Shown here piece after piece: positions 1 to 5,586 of a stretch of 14,327 bases of DNA. The translations under genes were made by a program, and so were the position numbers. The notes under the pieces are model-generated. The model was not told the DNA's origin. It worked only from the letters and a program-made list of their open reading frames with translations, and did not search any database. Origin of the DNA: Candidatus Zixiibacteriota bacterium (GTDB taxonomy: Bacteria; Zixibacteria; MSB-5A5; GN15; PGXB01); assembly GCA_020345705.1 (NCBI GenBank), contig CP070766.1, forward strand, positions 998,788 through 1,013,114, written 5' to 3'. Every line of letters starts with the position of its first letter. Position 1 is the first letter of the stretch.

Positions 1-1
1 C

Positions 2-1300
2 CATGACATGGGCCTGCCCGATCTTTATGATTATGACAATAAACTGGACGTGGCAACCTATACGACTCCGAACGACAATAACGATCACCCTTTCGTCGAT
101 TGGTGTCTTATGGGTTACGGAGGCTACGGCATAATGGCGCTGGGGAAAATCGTTCCAACCCACTTGAGCGGCTGGTGCAAGAAGGAAATCGGCTGGATCA
201 CGCCTATCGCCCTGTTGGAAACCGAGTATCAGGATCTGGTCATCAAAAACATAGAAACGACCAACGACAGTTCGCTGTATAAGATTCCAATAGATCCGGC
301 CGAGGAGGAGTACTTTCTGCTGGAGTATCGAAACCCGCGCTCGACCGGCAGATTCGATAAAGTCGATTCGGACTTCAGCGTTTACCTGTGGCCTGACCTG
401 ACCTACGGATGCGACACGCTCGACCGGGGATTGCTTATCAGCCACGTTCACGATTCCCTGGGTGCATACTATTACAGGATCAACTCCGGAATACCCAGCT
501 ACCCCCATTACACCGTGGCGGTCGAAGACGCCGGCTACAATCCTGACCGGGATGCCTACAGCAATCCCGAAGGCTTCGTCACCGACAGCGCCCACTGGTG
601 GTATCCGTACGAGACCAGGAAAGCTGCCTTGTTTTCAAGCGACGTCTCCGGCCAGGAGGAATTCGGCCCGAACACGTTTCCCAACAGTGACGGCTATTAC
701 GAATTCACTGGAATATACGTTCGGGTTGATTCGATCGTCGACGACAGGCTTCACGTCTACATCCAGAACGACTATGATAACGACGGCATACCGACCTTTG
801 CGGACAATTGCCCGGAGCAATACAATCCGGGGCAAGAGGATTCGGACGGCGATGACGTCGGCGACCTGTGCGACAACTGCGATAGCATCGGCAATCCCGA
901 TCAGTTCGACGGCGATGACGACGGCGTCGGTGACGCCTGCGACAACTGCCTGGCGGTATTCAATCCCGAACAGGAAGACTATGACGCCGACTCACTGGGC
1001 GACAGTTGCGACAATTGTATTTACGTCTACAATCCCGACCAGCTTGACTCAGACGAGGACGGAATCGGCGACGTCTGCGAATATGTCTGCGGTGATGCCG
1101 ACGGCAGCGGAGCAGTCAATCTTGTCGATGTAACTCATATAATCAACTTCCTGTACAAGGAGGGTCCGGCTCCCGATCCCATGGCCGCGGCCGACGCCAA
1201 CGGAAGCGGTGTCGTCAATCTTCTTGATGTCACTCATCTGATAGACTACCTTTATAAGGAAGGACCCGATCCGATCTGCGAGTTCGGCAAGGACGGCTAA
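2..1300 (+). CDS. Secreted M6-family metalloprotease, C-terminal part (5' truncated by window)
   Basis: The frame is open to the window edge, so the gene starts upstream. The first complete codon (2-4) is His and the text reads HDMGLPDLYDYD, which aligns with HELAHNMGAPDLYDYD of the paralogue at 13055. The window therefore begins at the second zinc-binding His of the M6 motif HExxHxxGxxD. The remaining catalytic domain runs to about 760. Four thrombospondin type 3 repeats (770-1090) and two dockerin-like repeats (1091-1285) follow. M6 peptidases are secreted zinc endopeptidases. TSP3 repeats bind calcium, and dockerin-like repeats bind calcium and may dock the protein to a surface partner. 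By comparison with the second copy the intact protein would be about 670 residues. The stop is TAA at 1298-1300. The family assignment is firm; the substrate is unknown. Confidence 0.93.
   Translation, partial: HDMGLPDLYDYDNKLDVATYTTPNDNNDHPFVDWCLMGYGGYGIMALGKIVPTHLSGWCKKEIGWITPIALLETEYQDLVIKNIETTNDSSLYKIPIDPAEEEYFLLEYRNPRSTGRFDKVDSDFSVYLWPDLTYGCDTLDRGLLISHVHDSLGAYYYRINSGIPSYPHYTVAVEDAGYNPDRDAYSNPEGFVTDSAHWWYPYETRKAALFSSDVSGQEEFGPNTFPNSDGYYEFTGIYVRVDSIVDDRLHVYIQNDYDNDGIPTFADNCPEQYNPGQEDSDGDDVGDLCDNCDSIGNPDQFDGDDDGVGDACDNCLAVFNPEQEDYDADSLGDSCDNCIYVYNPDQLDSDEDGIGDVCEYVCGDADGSGAVNLVDVTHIINFLYKEGPAPDPMAAADANGSGVVNLLDVTHLIDYLYKEGPDPICEFGKDG
770..1090 (+). repeat. Thrombospondin type 3 repeat array within the M6 protease
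   Basis: The codons for the recurring DNC tripeptide start at 803, 872, 941 and 1010, an exact 69-nt (23-residue) period. Each unit has the pattern DNCxxxxNPxQxDxDxDxxGDxCD. Asp-rich loops of this kind bind calcium in TSP3 domains. The regular spacing with no indels suggests the array is intact and under selection. Confidence 0.9.
1091..1285 (+). repeat. Two dockerin-like calcium-binding repeats at the protease C-terminus
   Basis: The first repeat begins GDADGSGAVNLVDVTH and the second AADANGSGVVNLLDVTH. Their first loop Asp codons are at 1094 and 1193, a 99-nt (33-residue) period. Both keep the EF-hand-like loop Asp/Asn positions followed by a helix ending in LYKEGP. This is dockerin type I-like architecture. 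In non-cellulolytic bacteria such modules end many secreted proteins, and their partners are mostly unknown. Confidence 0.88.
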
Positions 1301-1302
1301 GA

Positions 1303-1431
1303 CAGGATTTTGAAGAATGCGTCGGCGGCGCTGCCGCTGACGCAACTGATAACGACGAGACGTCCGCTATCCCAGACGTTACACATTTGATTAACTTTCT
1401 CTGTAAGAACGGACCTCATCCGATTTGTTGA
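1303..1431 (+). pseudogene. Decayed out-of-frame dockerin repeat
   Basis: Reading the frame that starts at 1303, which differs from that of the upstream protease, gives a sequence ending DVTHLINFLCKNGPHPIC and a TGA at 1429-1431. It matches the last dockerin repeat of the protease (DVTHLIDYLYKEGPDPIC) almost residue for residue. The preceding AAADATDND corresponds to AAADANGSG. The calcium loop carries an extra residue and has lost its usual spacing. There is no start codon or ribosome binding site, so this looks like a fossil third module cut off by a frameshift plus the stop at 1298. A functional frameshift product is possible but less likely. Confidence 0.75.
1319..1343 (+). terminator. 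GC-rich hairpin just after the protease stop (terminator-like, no U-tract)
   Basis: Arms 1319-1329 and 1333-1343 pair over 11 positions, including one G-U, around a 3-nt loop. No T-run follows, so it is not a classical intrinsic terminator. It could stabilise the mRNA 3' end or merely reflect the GC-rich dockerin relic it sits in. Confidence 0.35.
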
Positions 1432-1536
1432 CGAGTCTGCACTTTTGAATCCGCGGGGTGTCACCTGACTGTCTTCGAGTGAGATATCGGCTTCCCGATC
1501 CGGCGGAAATATTTGTAGAATTATTGCTTTTTTTTG

Positions 1537-1565
1537 TTGACACTATTTTCGTAGAATAATACAGT
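1537..1565 (+). promoter_or_regulatory. Sigma-70-type promoter for the Lys-rich small protein
   Basis: A consensus TTGACA at 1537-1542 is followed after 17 bp by TACAGT at 1560-1565 (4 of 6 matches to TATAAT). The predicted leader of about 75 nt contains two small hairpins: AACGT/ACGTT arms at 1575-1579 and 1584-1588, and TAATGC/GCATTA arms at 1601-1606 and 1613-1618. The second ends about 16 nt before the ribosome binding site. These could affect translation, but this is not shown. Confidence 0.6.
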
Positions 1566-1648
1566 ACACCTACAAACGTTATCACGTTAAACAAATGCCG
1601 TAATGCAGTGAAGCATTAAGGTATCACTGAAGCAAAGGAGATCTACGG

Positions 1649-1837
1649 ATGGCAAAGGCGAGAAAGAAAAAAGCTGTGAAGAAGCCGAGGAAGGCGGCGA
1701 AGAAGGCAGTAAAGAAGAAAGTGAAAAAGCTGAAAAAGGTTCGCTGCGCAGGCAAAACCAAGGACGGCAAGAGATGCAAACGCATGGTAACACCGCCCGA
1801 CAAGTTCTGCTATCTGCACAAGAAGAAAAGGCGATAA
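1649..1837 (+). CDS. Small lysine-rich basic protein with C-terminal Cys/His knuckle
   Basis: This 62-residue protein has half its residues as Lys or Arg (24 K, 7 R). Residues 1-31 are a histone H1-like tail of Lys/Ala/Val runs. Residues 32-57 form a compact module with Cys33, Cys43, Cys54 and His57 (C-x9-C-x10-C-x2-H) and a KTKDGKRCKR core. The module resembles the small RCxxxTKxGxxCxR...CxxH zinc-knuckle-like domains found on many short bacterial and phage proteins (DUF5763-like, recalled rather than searched). The start is supported by AAAGGAG at 1634-1640, 8 nt before ATG. It has its own promoter and terminator, so it is monocistronic. Nucleic-acid binding or nucleoid compaction is inferred from composition only. 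Confidence 0.85.
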   Translation: MAKARKKKAVKKPRKAAKKAVKKKVKKLKKVRCAGKTKDGKRCKRMVTPPDKFCYLHKKKRR

Positions 1838-1847
1838 GTTCATGATT

Positions 1848-1873
1848 AAGGCGGCCACGCGGCCGCCTTTTTT
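1848..1873 (+). terminator. Intrinsic terminator of the Lys-rich gene
   Basis: Perfect 9-bp arms AAGGCGGCC (1848-1856) and GGCCGCCTT (1861-1869) flank a 4-nt loop, with six Ts at 1868-1873. It begins 11 nt after the upstream stop. On the opposite strand the hairpin lacks a good U-tract, though it could still slow transcription from the convergent symporter gene. Confidence 0.9.
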
Positions 1874-1888
1874 ATTCGGCCAATATTC

Positions 1889-1912
1889 CACCGCGGATTC
1901 CTATCCGCGGTG
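1889..1912. terminator. GC-rich hairpin containing the symporter stop codon
   Basis: Perfect 10-bp arms CACCGCGGAT (1889-1898) and ATCCGCGGTG (1903-1912) flank a 4-nt loop. The minus-strand stop codon (1901-1903) lies at the loop/stem junction, so the last codons of the symporter form one arm. No U-tract follows on the minus strand. Together with the terminator at 1848 it makes a double-hairpin barrier between convergent genes. Confidence 0.5.
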
Positions 1913-3286
1913 TTTGCCTTCGCGAAGTTCTCCGAAATATTTCCCGGTAGCGGCCGCAACCACACCTGAAAGGACCACCAGTGCGACCAGATTGGGCAGT
2001 GCCATAAGACCGTTGGCGATGTCGGCAAACCCCCAGACAACACCCAGCTTCAGACTGGTGCCGATGGGAAGAAAAAGCAGGAATATCCACTTGTACGGCA
2101 GCACCGCCCGGCGACCCAGGATGAACTCAATCCCCTTCTCACCGTAATACGACCAGCTGATTATCGTCGAATAAGCGAACAGAACCAGTCCAATCGAAAC
2201 CATCGACCTCCCCCACGAAGGCAGAATGGTCTCAAATGACTCAGCCGTCAGAGGCGTTCCGTTCAGACCACTCGTCCATTGACCGGAGACGAGTATGACA
2301 AGTCCCGTCATGGTGCAGATCACAAGAGTGTCGATAAACGGTCCCAGCATCGCCACCATCCCCTCCCGCACCGGCTCGTTGACTTTGGCCGCGGCGTGAG
2401 CCATCGGGGCGGAACCCAGTCCCGATTCATTGGAGAAAACACCGCGGGCCACACCCTGCTGCATGGTAATCCACACGGTCGCCCCGACAAAGCCTCCCGC
2501 CGCCGATATGGGAGTGAAGGCATGTTTGAAAATCATACCGAAAGCCGGAATAATCAATTCGTACGAGACCGCCAGCACCACCAGCGCCGAGCCGACGTAA
2601 ATAATGCACATGAAGGGCACCAGCCGGCTGGCCACTTTCCCGATGCGTTTGATGCCGCCGACTATCACCAGCCCAACCATGACGGCAATCGACAAGCCGA
2701 TAATAAGCCTGATATAGAGTCCGACTGAAGTCCCCGCGTGCCCGGTAAGACTCACCAGGCCGTCGGCAACGGAGTTGGCCTGAACCATGTTGCCGGTGCC
2801 CAGCGCCGCGATGGCCGTGCAGCCTGCAAACATATATGCCAGAAAACGGAGCTTCGAACTCATGCCCTGGCTGATAAAATACATCGGACCGCCCCGGACA
2901 TAACCGTCCGGGTCAACCTTGCGATACATCACCGCCAACGTGCATGAAGTAAACTTGATGGCCATGCCGAACACGGCCGTCACCCACATCCAGAAAAGCG
3001 CCCCCGGGCCGCCGACCGCTATGGCCGTCGCAACGCCCGTGATGTTGCCGGTCCCGATCGTCGCCGATAAGGCCGCCGACAAGGCCTGGAAATGAGTAAT
3101 CTCTCCTTTGTACTCGGGCTTATCATACTTACCGGAAATCAATTCAAGCCCGTGCTTGAAACCGCGGATTTGAACCAGGCGATTACGAATGGTGACCAGA
3201 ATACCTGTCCCGACCAGGAGAATTATCAAAGGCAGGCCCCAGACCTGGTCCTTGATGGCCGTGATAACATTTAAGATTTGGTCCAT
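1901..3286 (-). CDS. Sodium:alanine symporter, AGCS family
   Basis: This is a 461-residue inner-membrane transporter of the alanine/glycine:cation symporter family, which imports alanine or glycine with Na+ (or H+). Family hallmarks include the N-terminal segment GLPLIILLVGTGILVTIRNR, the GTGNITGVATAIAVGGPGA signature near residue 98, and GVARGVFSNESGLGSAPMAHA in the middle. Several hydrophobic helices follow. Length is typical (about 440-490) and no frameshift is seen. The start ATG at 3286 is only about 7 nt from the predicted transcript start, with just a weak AAAGG on the leader, so initiation may be near-leaderless. The neighbours do not suggest a pathway, and substrate choice between Ala and Gly cannot be read from the sequence. 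Confidence 0.95.
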   Translation of the reverse strand: MDQILNVITAIKDQVWGLPLIILLVGTGILVTIRNRLVQIRGFKHGLELISGKYDKPEYKGEITHFQALSAALSATIGTGNITGVATAIAVGGPGALFWMWVTAVFGMAIKFTSCTLAVMYRKVDPDGYVRGGPMYFISQGMSSKLRFLAYMFAGCTAIAALGTGNMVQANSVADGLVSLTGHAGTSVGLYIRLIIGLSIAVMVGLVIVGGIKRIGKVASRLVPFMCIIYVGSALVVLAVSYELIIPAFGMIFKHAFTPISAAGGFVGATVWITMQQGVARGVFSNESGLGSAPMAHAAAKVNEPVREGMVAMLGPFIDTLVICTMTGLVILVSGQWTSGLNGTPLTAESFETILPSWGRSMVSIGLVLFAYSTIISWSYYGEKGIEFILGRRAVLPYKWIFLLFLPIGTSLKLGVVWGFADIANGLMALPNLVALVVLSGVVAAATGKYFGELREGKHRG

Positions 3287-3306
3287 CGACCTTTATTTAA
3301 TATAAT
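3278..3306 (+). promoter_or_regulatory. Promoter of the 95-residue hypothetical gene
   Basis: TTGGTC at 3278-3283, a 17-bp spacer and a perfect TATAAT at 3301-3306 predict a start near 3313, about 28 nt upstream of the ATG at 3341. This rules out the TTG at 3278 as a translation start, because it would not be in the transcript. Confidence 0.6.
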
Positions 3307-3326
3307 ACAGTCTGAGCCGCAACCAA
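3299..3326 (-). promoter_or_regulatory. Promoter of the symporter gene, overlapping a divergent promoter
   Basis: On the minus strand TTGGTT (3326-3321), a 16-bp spacer and TATATT (3304-3299) lie just before the ATG at 3286. Transcription would start near 3292, leaving a leader of about 6-7 nt. Its -10 shares 4 bp with the plus-strand TATAAT at 3301-3306. Confidence 0.45.
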
Positions 3327-3340
3327 AAACAACCGAGACG

Positions 3341-3628
3341 ATGAACCCGAATGATCTTGAGAGATTCTTTGGAGAGCTTCTGAAGCAGGAGAAATATATT
3401 CCTTCCGCATCGATGGCCGTGCTGGGCAAATTAATCAGACTCACCATTGCTTATCGTGACCGCTGGAAAGCCGAGAAGGACGAAATCCTGACCGTTGAGG
3501 AGACCAGGAAGGCACTCGATGCTTACCAGGCAGTGCTGAAAGACGGCAAAATGCCTGAAGGTCTTGACAGGAAAACGGCCGGGCTGGTCAAACTCTGGCT
3601 GAAGGAAATAAACAGAAAACCCCGATAG
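3341..3628 (+). CDS. Hypothetical protein, 95 residues
   Basis: I do not recognise this protein. From ATG 3341 it is a soluble, charged, probably all-helical polypeptide beginning MNPNDLERFFGELLKQ, with no signal peptide, membrane segment or cysteine. The N-terminal half carries hydrophobic heptad-like spacing (GKLIRLTIAYRDRW). The C-terminal part is basic and ends in EINRKPR. An in-frame TTG lies upstream at 3278 but falls before the predicted transcript start, so the ATG is preferred. The ribosome binding site is poor (CCGAGACG just before ATG). The next promoter begins 4 nt after the stop, so it is probably transcribed alone or reads into pcm. Confidence 0.7.
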   Translation: MNPNDLERFFGELLKQEKYIPSASMAVLGKLIRLTIAYRDRWKAEKDEILTVEETRKALDAYQAVLKDGKMPEGLDRKTAGLVKLWLKEINRKPR

Positions 3629-3631
3629 TGT

Positions 3632-3660
3632 TTGACACGTCATTTTAACCGGAGTATATT
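3632..3660 (+). promoter_or_regulatory. Near-consensus sigma-70-type promoter of pcm
   Basis: TTGACA (3632-3637), a 17-bp spacer and TATATT (3655-3660) make the best promoter match in the window. The predicted start at about 3667-3668 is 1-2 nt before the ATG at 3669, so the mRNA would be leaderless. Confidence 0.75.
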
Positions 3661-3668
3661 TTTCTTAA

Positions 3669-4409
3669 ATGTGCAGGTATTTTTCCTTAAGTGTAACGCT
3701 TAGGTATATTGCCGTAATGACAATGTTATTTTCCTGTTCGGGGCATTCCGGTTCTCATCAGAAGGATATCGATTATACCAAGCTTCGCTACGTAATGGTG
3801 GAAACCCAGATTGCCCGCCGGGACATAACTGATAAAAATGTCCTGGAAGCCATGAGAACTGTGCCCCGGCATCTATTCGTGCCGGAAGAATTCAGAGATG
3901 ATGCTTACCGTGACGGACCGCTGCCTATCGGCCATGACCAGACCATATCTCAGCCATATATCGTGGCCATCATGACGCAGCTTTTGAAGATTGACTCCGT
4001 TTCAAAGGTCCTGGAAATCGGCACCGGCTCAGGTTATCAGGCGGCTGTCCTGGCGGAAATAAGCGATTCGGTGTACACCATAGAAATTATCCCGGCTCTG
4101 GGGCGACATGCCGACTCGCTGCTCGATTCTCTCGGTTATACGTCCGTTCAGGTTCGAGTTGGTGACGGGTATCTCGGCTGGCCTGAAGCGGAGCCGTTTG
4201 ACGCCATAATCGTCACTGCCGCAGCACCAAAACTTCCCCAGCCGCTTCTCGATCAACTCAAAGTCGGCGGCAGAATGGTCATCCCGGTCGGCCAGTTCAG
4301 CCAGGAGCTGATGCTGATCACAAAGAGTGAAGAGGGTGTTGTCAAAGAATCAGTCATCCCGGTTCGATTCGTGCCTATGACCGGCGAAATCCAGAAACGG
4401 CAAACGTGA
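3669..4409 (+). CDS. pcm: Protein-L-isoaspartate O-methyltransferase with predicted lipoprotein signal
   Basis: The enzyme methylates isoaspartyl residues in damaged proteins using S-adenosylmethionine, starting their repair. Residues from about 38 on match Pcm: YVMVETQIARRDI, RTVPRHLFVPE, the active-site segment LPIGHDQTISQPYIVA (around Thr92/Ser94), and SAM motif I, VLEIGTGSGYQ (115-124). The end, FVPMTGEIQ, is family-like. The odd part is residues 1-23, which read as a basic-hydrophobic stretch ending in the lipobox LFSC, with Cys23 as lipidation site. An in-frame TAA at 3666-3668 prevents any longer start. Met17 (3717) would remove the signal, but has only a weak ribosome binding site. 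No clear intrinsic terminator follows. The enzyme identity is firm; membrane export is an inference. Confidence 0.9.
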   Translation: MCRYFSLSVTLRYIAVMTMLFSCSGHSGSHQKDIDYTKLRYVMVETQIARRDITDKNVLEAMRTVPRHLFVPEEFRDDAYRDGPLPIGHDQTISQPYIVAIMTQLLKIDSVSKVLEIGTGSGYQAAVLAEISDSVYTIEIIPALGRHADSLLDSLGYTSVQVRVGDGYLGWPEAEPFDAIIVTAAAPKLPQPLLDQLKVGGRMVIPVGQFSQELMLITKSEEGVVKESVIPVRFVPMTGEIQKRQT

Positions 4410-4523
4410 GCCTGCTCCGCCTACTGATGCAACCGTTACGCTGAATGTTCAGGACTAATAACTCGCGGCATAAGTAGCGGCAGGAAGTCGCTGCCATCAC
4501 GATGGGCAGGTCTTGTCATCTTC

Positions 4524-4549
4524 ACGCAATTATTAATTGCGTATTGACT
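4524..4549 (+). promoter_or_regulatory. 19-bp palindrome next to a -35-like TTGACT, upstream of fba
   Basis: ACGCAATTA (4524-4532) and TAATTGCGT (4534-4542) form a perfect inverted repeat around one central base. It ends 1 bp before TTGACT (4544-4549). The best -10 is weak (TGTAAA at 4569-4574, spacer 19). The AT-rich symmetric core and position fit a dimeric repressor or activator operator better than a terminator, since no T-run follows. Confidence 0.45.
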
Positions 4550-4602
4550 GAAAAAGATTAACTTCGCCTGTAAAGACCGACTTTGGAAAGGAGTTCAAAT
4601 TT

Positions 4603-5526
4603 ATGCCACTCGTATCGTTGATCGATATGTACAATCCCGCCAACAAACAAAGGTACGCGATAGGCCAGTTCAATGTCAATAAAATGGAATTCGTCCAGGC
4701 CGTTATGGAGGCAGCCGAGGAAACGAAATCTCCCGCCATCCTGGCCGCGTCAACGTCGGCTCTCAAATATGGCGGATTCGATTATCTTATTAATCTCGTC
4801 AAAACCGGTGCGGAAAAGGTGTCCGTTCCGATCGCCCTCCATCTCGATCATGGAGCTTCCATAGAAGATGCTCAAAAGTGTATCGAGGCCGGGTTTACTT
4901 CGGTTATGATTGATGCTTCTCATGAGAGTTTCGAGGAAAATATGCGAATCACCAAGGAAGTCGTCAAGATAGCTCATCCTCGAAATATTGCCGTTGAAGC
5001 TGAACTCGGCCGGCTGGGGGGCATCGAAGATGACGTCAAGGTTGAGGAGCGCGAAGCCTTTCTGACCGATCCTGATCAGGCTGTTGAGTTCGTCGAGAAA
5101 ACGAAATGTGACGCCCTGGCGGTTGCCGTCGGCACCAGCCACGGAGCTTACAAGTTCAAGGGCAAAGCCAAACTGGCCTTCGATAGAATTGACCAGATTA
5201 AGAAAAAAACCGGAATCCCCCTGGTGCTACACGGGGCAAGCGGCGTCTCGCCTGATCTGATCGAAAGAGCCACGAAATACGGCGCCGAGTTGCCAGGTGC
5301 GAAGGGTGTCCCGGATGAGGCGTATAGTGAGGCTATCAAGCTGGGAATTAACAAGATAAATATCGATACCGATCTTCGCCTGGGCTGGCTGGGCACGGTC
5401 AGAGAAGAGCTGGCCAGGAATCCGAAGGTCATCGACCCGAGAAAAATCCTCGGTCCCGCACGGGAAACGGTCAAGCAGATAATAATCGAAAAGATGAAAA
5501 TATTCGGCTCGGCCGGTAAAGCCTGA
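4603..5526 (+). CDS. fba: Class II fructose-1,6-bisphosphate aldolase
   Basis: This zinc-dependent cytosolic enzyme interconverts fructose-1,6-bisphosphate with glyceraldehyde-3-phosphate and dihydroxyacetone phosphate in glycolysis and gluconeogenesis. Of its 307 residues, Asp82-His83 in HLDHG give the catalytic Asp and a zinc ligand. His180 in GTSHGAYK and His210 in LHGASGV are the other zinc ligands. NIDTD near the C-terminal third binds substrate phosphate. The length fits the shorter class II type. AAAGGAG at 4587-4593, 9 nt before ATG, fixes the start. It appears monocistronic, with the palindrome at 4524 upstream and a terminator 14 nt after the stop. glpX at 10281 encodes the next gluconeogenic step. 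Confidence 0.97.
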   Translation: MPLVSLIDMYNPANKQRYAIGQFNVNKMEFVQAVMEAAEETKSPAILAASTSALKYGGFDYLINLVKTGAEKVSVPIALHLDHGASIEDAQKCIEAGFTSVMIDASHESFEENMRITKEVVKIAHPRNIAVEAELGRLGGIEDDVKVEEREAFLTDPDQAVEFVEKTKCDALAVAVGTSHGAYKFKGKAKLAFDRIDQIKKKTGIPLVLHGASGVSPDLIERATKYGAELPGAKGVPDEAYSEAIKLGINKINIDTDLRLGWLGTVREELARNPKVIDPRKILGPARETVKQIIIEKMKIFGSAGKA

Positions 5527-5535
5527 TATCATGAC

Positions 5536-5570
5536 AAAAAGGGCGGCAAGTCAAGTCCTGCCGCCCCTTA
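5536..5570. terminator. Bidirectional terminator between convergent fba and the TPR gene
   Basis: GGGCGGCA (5541-5548) and TGCCGCCC (5559-5566) form a perfect 8-bp stem with a 10-nt loop. On the minus strand five Ts (complement of 5536-5540) follow the stem, a good intrinsic terminator for the TPR gene ending at 5587. On the plus strand only CTTAATAAC follows, so termination of fba would be weaker. Confidence 0.8.
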
Positions 5571-5586
5571 ATAACAAAAATATCTG

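Noticed and set aside
462..1133. Long open frame overlapping the first M6 protease in another frame
   Set aside because: Its Thr/Ala-rich translation is a by-product of the repetitive Asp-rich codons of the TSP3 array; the protease frame carries recognisable domains.
2279..2728. Plus-strand open frame of 149 codons opposite the symporter
   Set aside because: The minus-strand symporter is a clear family member across this interval, and the plus-strand product is His/Arg-rich without any motif.
4410..4520. Possible terminator (GGCAG/CTGCC at 4479-4495) after pcm
   Set aside because: Only 5 bp of stem with a 7-nt loop and no T-run; too weak to call.
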